From Oscillospiraceae bacterium (GTDB lineage Bacteria; Bacillota_A; Clostridia; Oscillospirales; JAAYXM01), in NCBI GenBank assembly GCA_017408185.1, contig JAFQVE010000006.1, forward strand, positions 1-35,347: a DNA stretch of 35,347 bases, read 5' to 3'. Numbering within the stretch: position 1 is the first letter of the stretch; each line of letters begins with the position of its first letter. Of the stretch, positions 33,097-35,347 are shown piece after piece. A program made the position numbers and the translations under genes. The notes below the pieces were generated by a model, which saw only the letters and a program-made list of their open reading frames with translations, made no database searches and was not told the DNA's origin.

Positions 33097-34881
33097 ATGA
33101 CAAAAATATTCAGCGGGGGAAAATTTCCGAAATGGGCACTTATTGCTGCAGGCGTACTTGCGGTATTGCTTTTGCTTTTTGCAGTGCTCACCGTGTATAC
33201 ATATGCCCACGGAGATATATTTCCGGGTGTTTCCGCAGGCGGGGTGAAGCTTGGCGGAATGAGTGAAGAGGAAGCCATTGCGGCACTTGACGGCTCGTGC
33301 GATGTGCGCTATTCCGATGCAGCTCTTACCGTAGAGCTTGAGGATATAGTAAAGCGCGATGTAACTGCAAAGGAGCTTGGCGTTAAGTTTTCATCCGCGC
33401 AGACGGCAAAGGATGCAATTGCTGCAGGACATGAGGGCGGTTTTTTCCGCCGTATCGGTGATGTTCTCTCGATTATTTTCGGTGGACGAGAGATAGATAT
33501 CGCCGTTACTGTTGATGAGACAGCGGCAGGAGAGCTTATGGCAGAGCTTGCAAAGTATGACGTTGCGCCGGTGGATGCATCGTATACCATTGAAGAAGAA
33601 AAAACGCTTGTGCTTCATCCGCGCACGGACGGCAAAAAGCTTGACACGGAAGCTCTTATGCAGAGCATTACAGACAGATTTTTAAATGAGGATTATTCTC
33701 CGCTTCGCGCAGGACGCACGGTTTCGGAATCCGTTGCGCTTGATATGGATAAGGTTTATGCTGAGGTACACAAAGAAGTGACCGATGCTCATCTTGAAAA
33801 GACCGATGATGGAAACAAGATTGTTCCGCACGTTGTAGGCGTTGATTTTGACCTTGAAGCGGCGAAGATTGCATATGAAAAAACACCGGGCGAGGTTATA
33901 AGAATCCCGCTTACTCTTACTCAGCCGAAGGTGCTTACAAAGCATCTTGAGGTAAATTTATTCAAATATTGCCTTGCTGAGGTTGAAACTCATTTCAGTC
34001 CGAAAAAGGTTGCGAGAACGGCGAATGTCCGTCTTTCCGCGAGCCTTATAAACGGAACGGTGCTGAATCCCGGCGAGGAGTTTTCTTACAACAAGACCGT
34101 AGGGCCGAGAACTGCGGCGCGCGGATTCAAGGAAGCCGGTATTTTCTCACAGGGTGAAGTCGTTGACGGAATCGGCGGCGGAATTTGCCAGACGTCCTCC
34201 ACGCTTTATATGGCGGCGGTGAAGGCGAATATGAAGATTACCGAGCGCACGAACCACTCATTCTATGTTGACTATGCGCCGAAGGGTGAGGATGCAACGG
34301 TTGTTTACGGCTCGCTCGACTTCAGATTCAAAAACACAAGCCCGTATCCGATAAAGATTGTTGCAACATCGAAGAATAACTATATAAGGGTAAAGCTTAT
34401 GGGAACGGAACCGGATGAGGTTCGCACCGTTAAGCTTACGAAAAAGACACATTCAACAACTCCGTATACCACGCGCGAGAAGCAGACAAGCGAGCTTCCG
34501 GCGGGAGAACGCAAGGTTGAGCAGAAGGGACAGGAAGGTCTCTCTATGACCGTTTGGCGCAATGTTTATGACAAAAACGGAAAGCTTGTTGAGTCGTATG
34601 TTGAAAACAAATCAAAATACAAGCCCATGCCGGAGATAGTGCTTGTCGGAACCGGAAAAGCACAGGCAGCGACTGCACCGGTAACTCCGGAAACGTCGGG
34701 TGAGGCAACGGAAATACCGGCACCGCCTCCTGAGCAAGCACCGGCACTTACTCCGGAAACTCCTGCCCCGGTACCGGAAGCCCCGGCTCCAGCACCGGAG
34801 GATACAACACCTGAGACTTCTGAGCCTGTATCCGAGGCGGCGGCAGATGCCGCGGCGTCCGCAGCTGCGGAGGCGGAATAA
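33097..34881 (+). CDS. Membrane-anchored VanW family protein with G5 domain
   Basis: Cell-wall associated protein (594 aa) of unclear function. A single N-terminal membrane helix (about residues 14-33, ALIAAGVLAVLLLLFAVLTV) is followed by two regions resembling the peptidoglycan-binding YoaR/PG_binding_4 domain (about 35-145 and 150-280). The VanW domain comes next (about 300-440: ARTANVRLSASLINGTVLNPGEEFSYN, GIGGGICQTSSTLYMAAVKANM, ITERTNHSFYV). A G5-like domain follows (about 450-530, TPYTTREKQTSELPAGERKV). The last ~65 residues are a low-complexity Pro/Ala/Glu/Thr tail. AGAGGG precedes the ATG. The stop overlaps the next gene by one base. VanW was named from a vancomycin cluster but this arrangement is a common housekeeping form and does not imply resistance. 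Confidence 0.92.
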   Translation: MTKIFSGGKFPKWALIAAGVLAVLLLLFAVLTVYTYAHGDIFPGVSAGGVKLGGMSEEEAIAALDGSCDVRYSDAALTVELEDIVKRDVTAKELGVKFSSAQTAKDAIAAGHEGGFFRRIGDVLSIIFGGREIDIAVTVDETAAGELMAELAKYDVAPVDASYTIEEEKTLVLHPRTDGKKLDTEALMQSITDRFLNEDYSPLRAGRTVSESVALDMDKVYAEVHKEVTDAHLEKTDDGNKIVPHVVGVDFDLEAAKIAYEKTPGEVIRIPLTLTQPKVLTKHLEVNLFKYCLAEVETHFSPKKVARTANVRLSASLINGTVLNPGEEFSYNKTVGPRTAARGFKEAGIFSQGEVVDGIGGGICQTSSTLYMAAVKANMKITERTNHSFYVDYAPKGEDATVVYGSLDFRFKNTSPYPIKIVATSKNNYIRVKLMGTEPDEVRTVKLTKKTHSTTPYTTREKQTSELPAGERKVEQKGQEGLSMTVWRNVYDKNGKLVESYVENKSKYKPMPEIVLVGTGKAQAATAPVTPETSGEATEIPAPPPEQAPALTPETPAPVPEAPAPAPEDTTPETSEPVSEAAADAAASAAAEAE

Positions 34882-35347
34882 TGAGAGTTCTTGTAACCGG
34901 TGCTTCTCGCGGGATAGGTTATGCCACGGCACGTGCATTTGCAGAGCGCGGAGATACGGTTTTTGCAACATATAAGTCAACTGCCGATACCCTGCCGTCT
35001 CTTGCAAAGGAAAATTTTGCGGGAGAGGTTATTCCCGTATATTGCGATGTTTCCGATGAAGAAAGCGTAAAGGCGCTTTTTTCAGAGATCAGGAATGTTG
35101 ATATCTTGGTAAACAATGCCGGCATTGCGCAGTTTGCGCTTCTTTCCGATATTTCGGGGAGCGATTGGGACAGGATGCTTGACACGAACATGAAATCCGC
35201 ATTTCTCTGCTCAAAGGAAGCGTCAAAAGGTATGATAAGACGCGGTTTTGGCAGAATTATAAACATTTCCTCTATATGGGGGATAGTCGGCGCATCGTGC
35301 GAAACACATTATTCCGCGTCAAAGGCGGGACTAATCGGCTTTACCCG
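34881..35347 (+). CDS. SDR family oxidoreductase (FabG-like), 5' part
   Basis: Short-chain dehydrogenase/reductase, cut by the window end after 155 codons. The translation shows the NAD(P) loop VTGASRGIGYATARAFA, CDVSDEESVKALF, VDILVNNAGIA and the active-site block IINISSIWG (Ser) then HYSASKAGLIG (Tyr and Lys), so the catalytic triad is intact. It resembles 3-oxoacyl-ACP reductases, but the start lacks anything specific and it may act on another substrate. The ATG shares one base with the upstream TAA (TAATG) and its GGAGG site lies within the last VanW codons, so the two genes are translationally coupled. Confidence 0.92.
   Translation, partial: MRVLVTGASRGIGYATARAFAERGDTVFATYKSTADTLPSLAKENFAGEVIPVYCDVSDEESVKALFSEIRNVDILVNNAGIAQFALLSDISGSDWDRMLDTNMKSAFLCSKEASKGMIRRGFGRIINISSIWGIVGASCETHYSASKAGLIGFT

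Noticed and set aside
33097..34881. Vancomycin resistance gene cluster
   Set aside because: Only a VanW-domain protein is present; there is no vanA/B ligase, vanH, vanX or vanRS, and such VanW/G5 proteins are common housekeeping wall proteins.

Overview
The window looks like a chromosomal segment of an uncultivated, anaerobic Gram-positive bacterium of the Clostridia type (Bacillota). The grounds are the dgt-dnaG order, strong GGAGG ribosome sites with sigma-A promoters, a VanW/G5 wall protein, a lipoprotein solute-binding protein and a giant surface protein ending in three SLH domains. The exact lineage cannot be read from the sequence.

Left part, minus strand (1-8150): the 5' end of dnaG, dgt, and then a tight six-gene aromatic operon transcribed aroF-tyrA-aroB-aroA-aroC-pheA. 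It makes DAHP, dehydroquinate, EPSP, chorismate and the Phe/Tyr precursors; aroD, aroE and aroK are not here. Upstream of aroF lies a consensus promoter, a short leader ORF packed with Phe and Tyr codons, and an intrinsic terminator just before the aroF ribosome site. This is the layout of a ribosome-mediated attenuator.

Middle part, plus strand (8250-13920): trmL, then a lower-glycolysis operon pgk-tpiA-gpmI-eno. Immediately after eno sits a two-gene AbiE-type toxin-antitoxin module (13954-15450). It is bracketed by a ~101-bp direct repeat of the eno 3' end plus its terminator, so the module looks like a small cassette that duplicated or restored the end of eno. A decayed internal fragment of a YaiI/YqxD (DUF188) gene follows the second repeat.

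Right-middle part (15764-30061): an AraC-type regulator (minus) diverges from a plus-strand block. The block encodes an 827-aa secreted multidomain protein, a DegT/StrS-type PLP aminotransferase, a 2604-aa S-layer-anchored heparinase II/III-type lyase and a solute-binding lipoprotein. The two secreted proteins share copies of an N-terminal beta-rich module. I read this as a cell-surface locus for degrading a polysaccharide (probably uronic acid-containing), with an unexpected cytoplasmic aminotransferase and no visible permease.

Right end (30068-35347): a bidirectional terminator, a CPA1/CvrA-like cation:proton antiporter with two TrkA_C domains, an iron-containing alcohol dehydrogenase (both minus), then a VanW/G5 membrane-anchored wall protein and the start of an SDR oxidoreductase (both plus). 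No rRNA, tRNA, CRISPR array, transposase or integrase was recognised.
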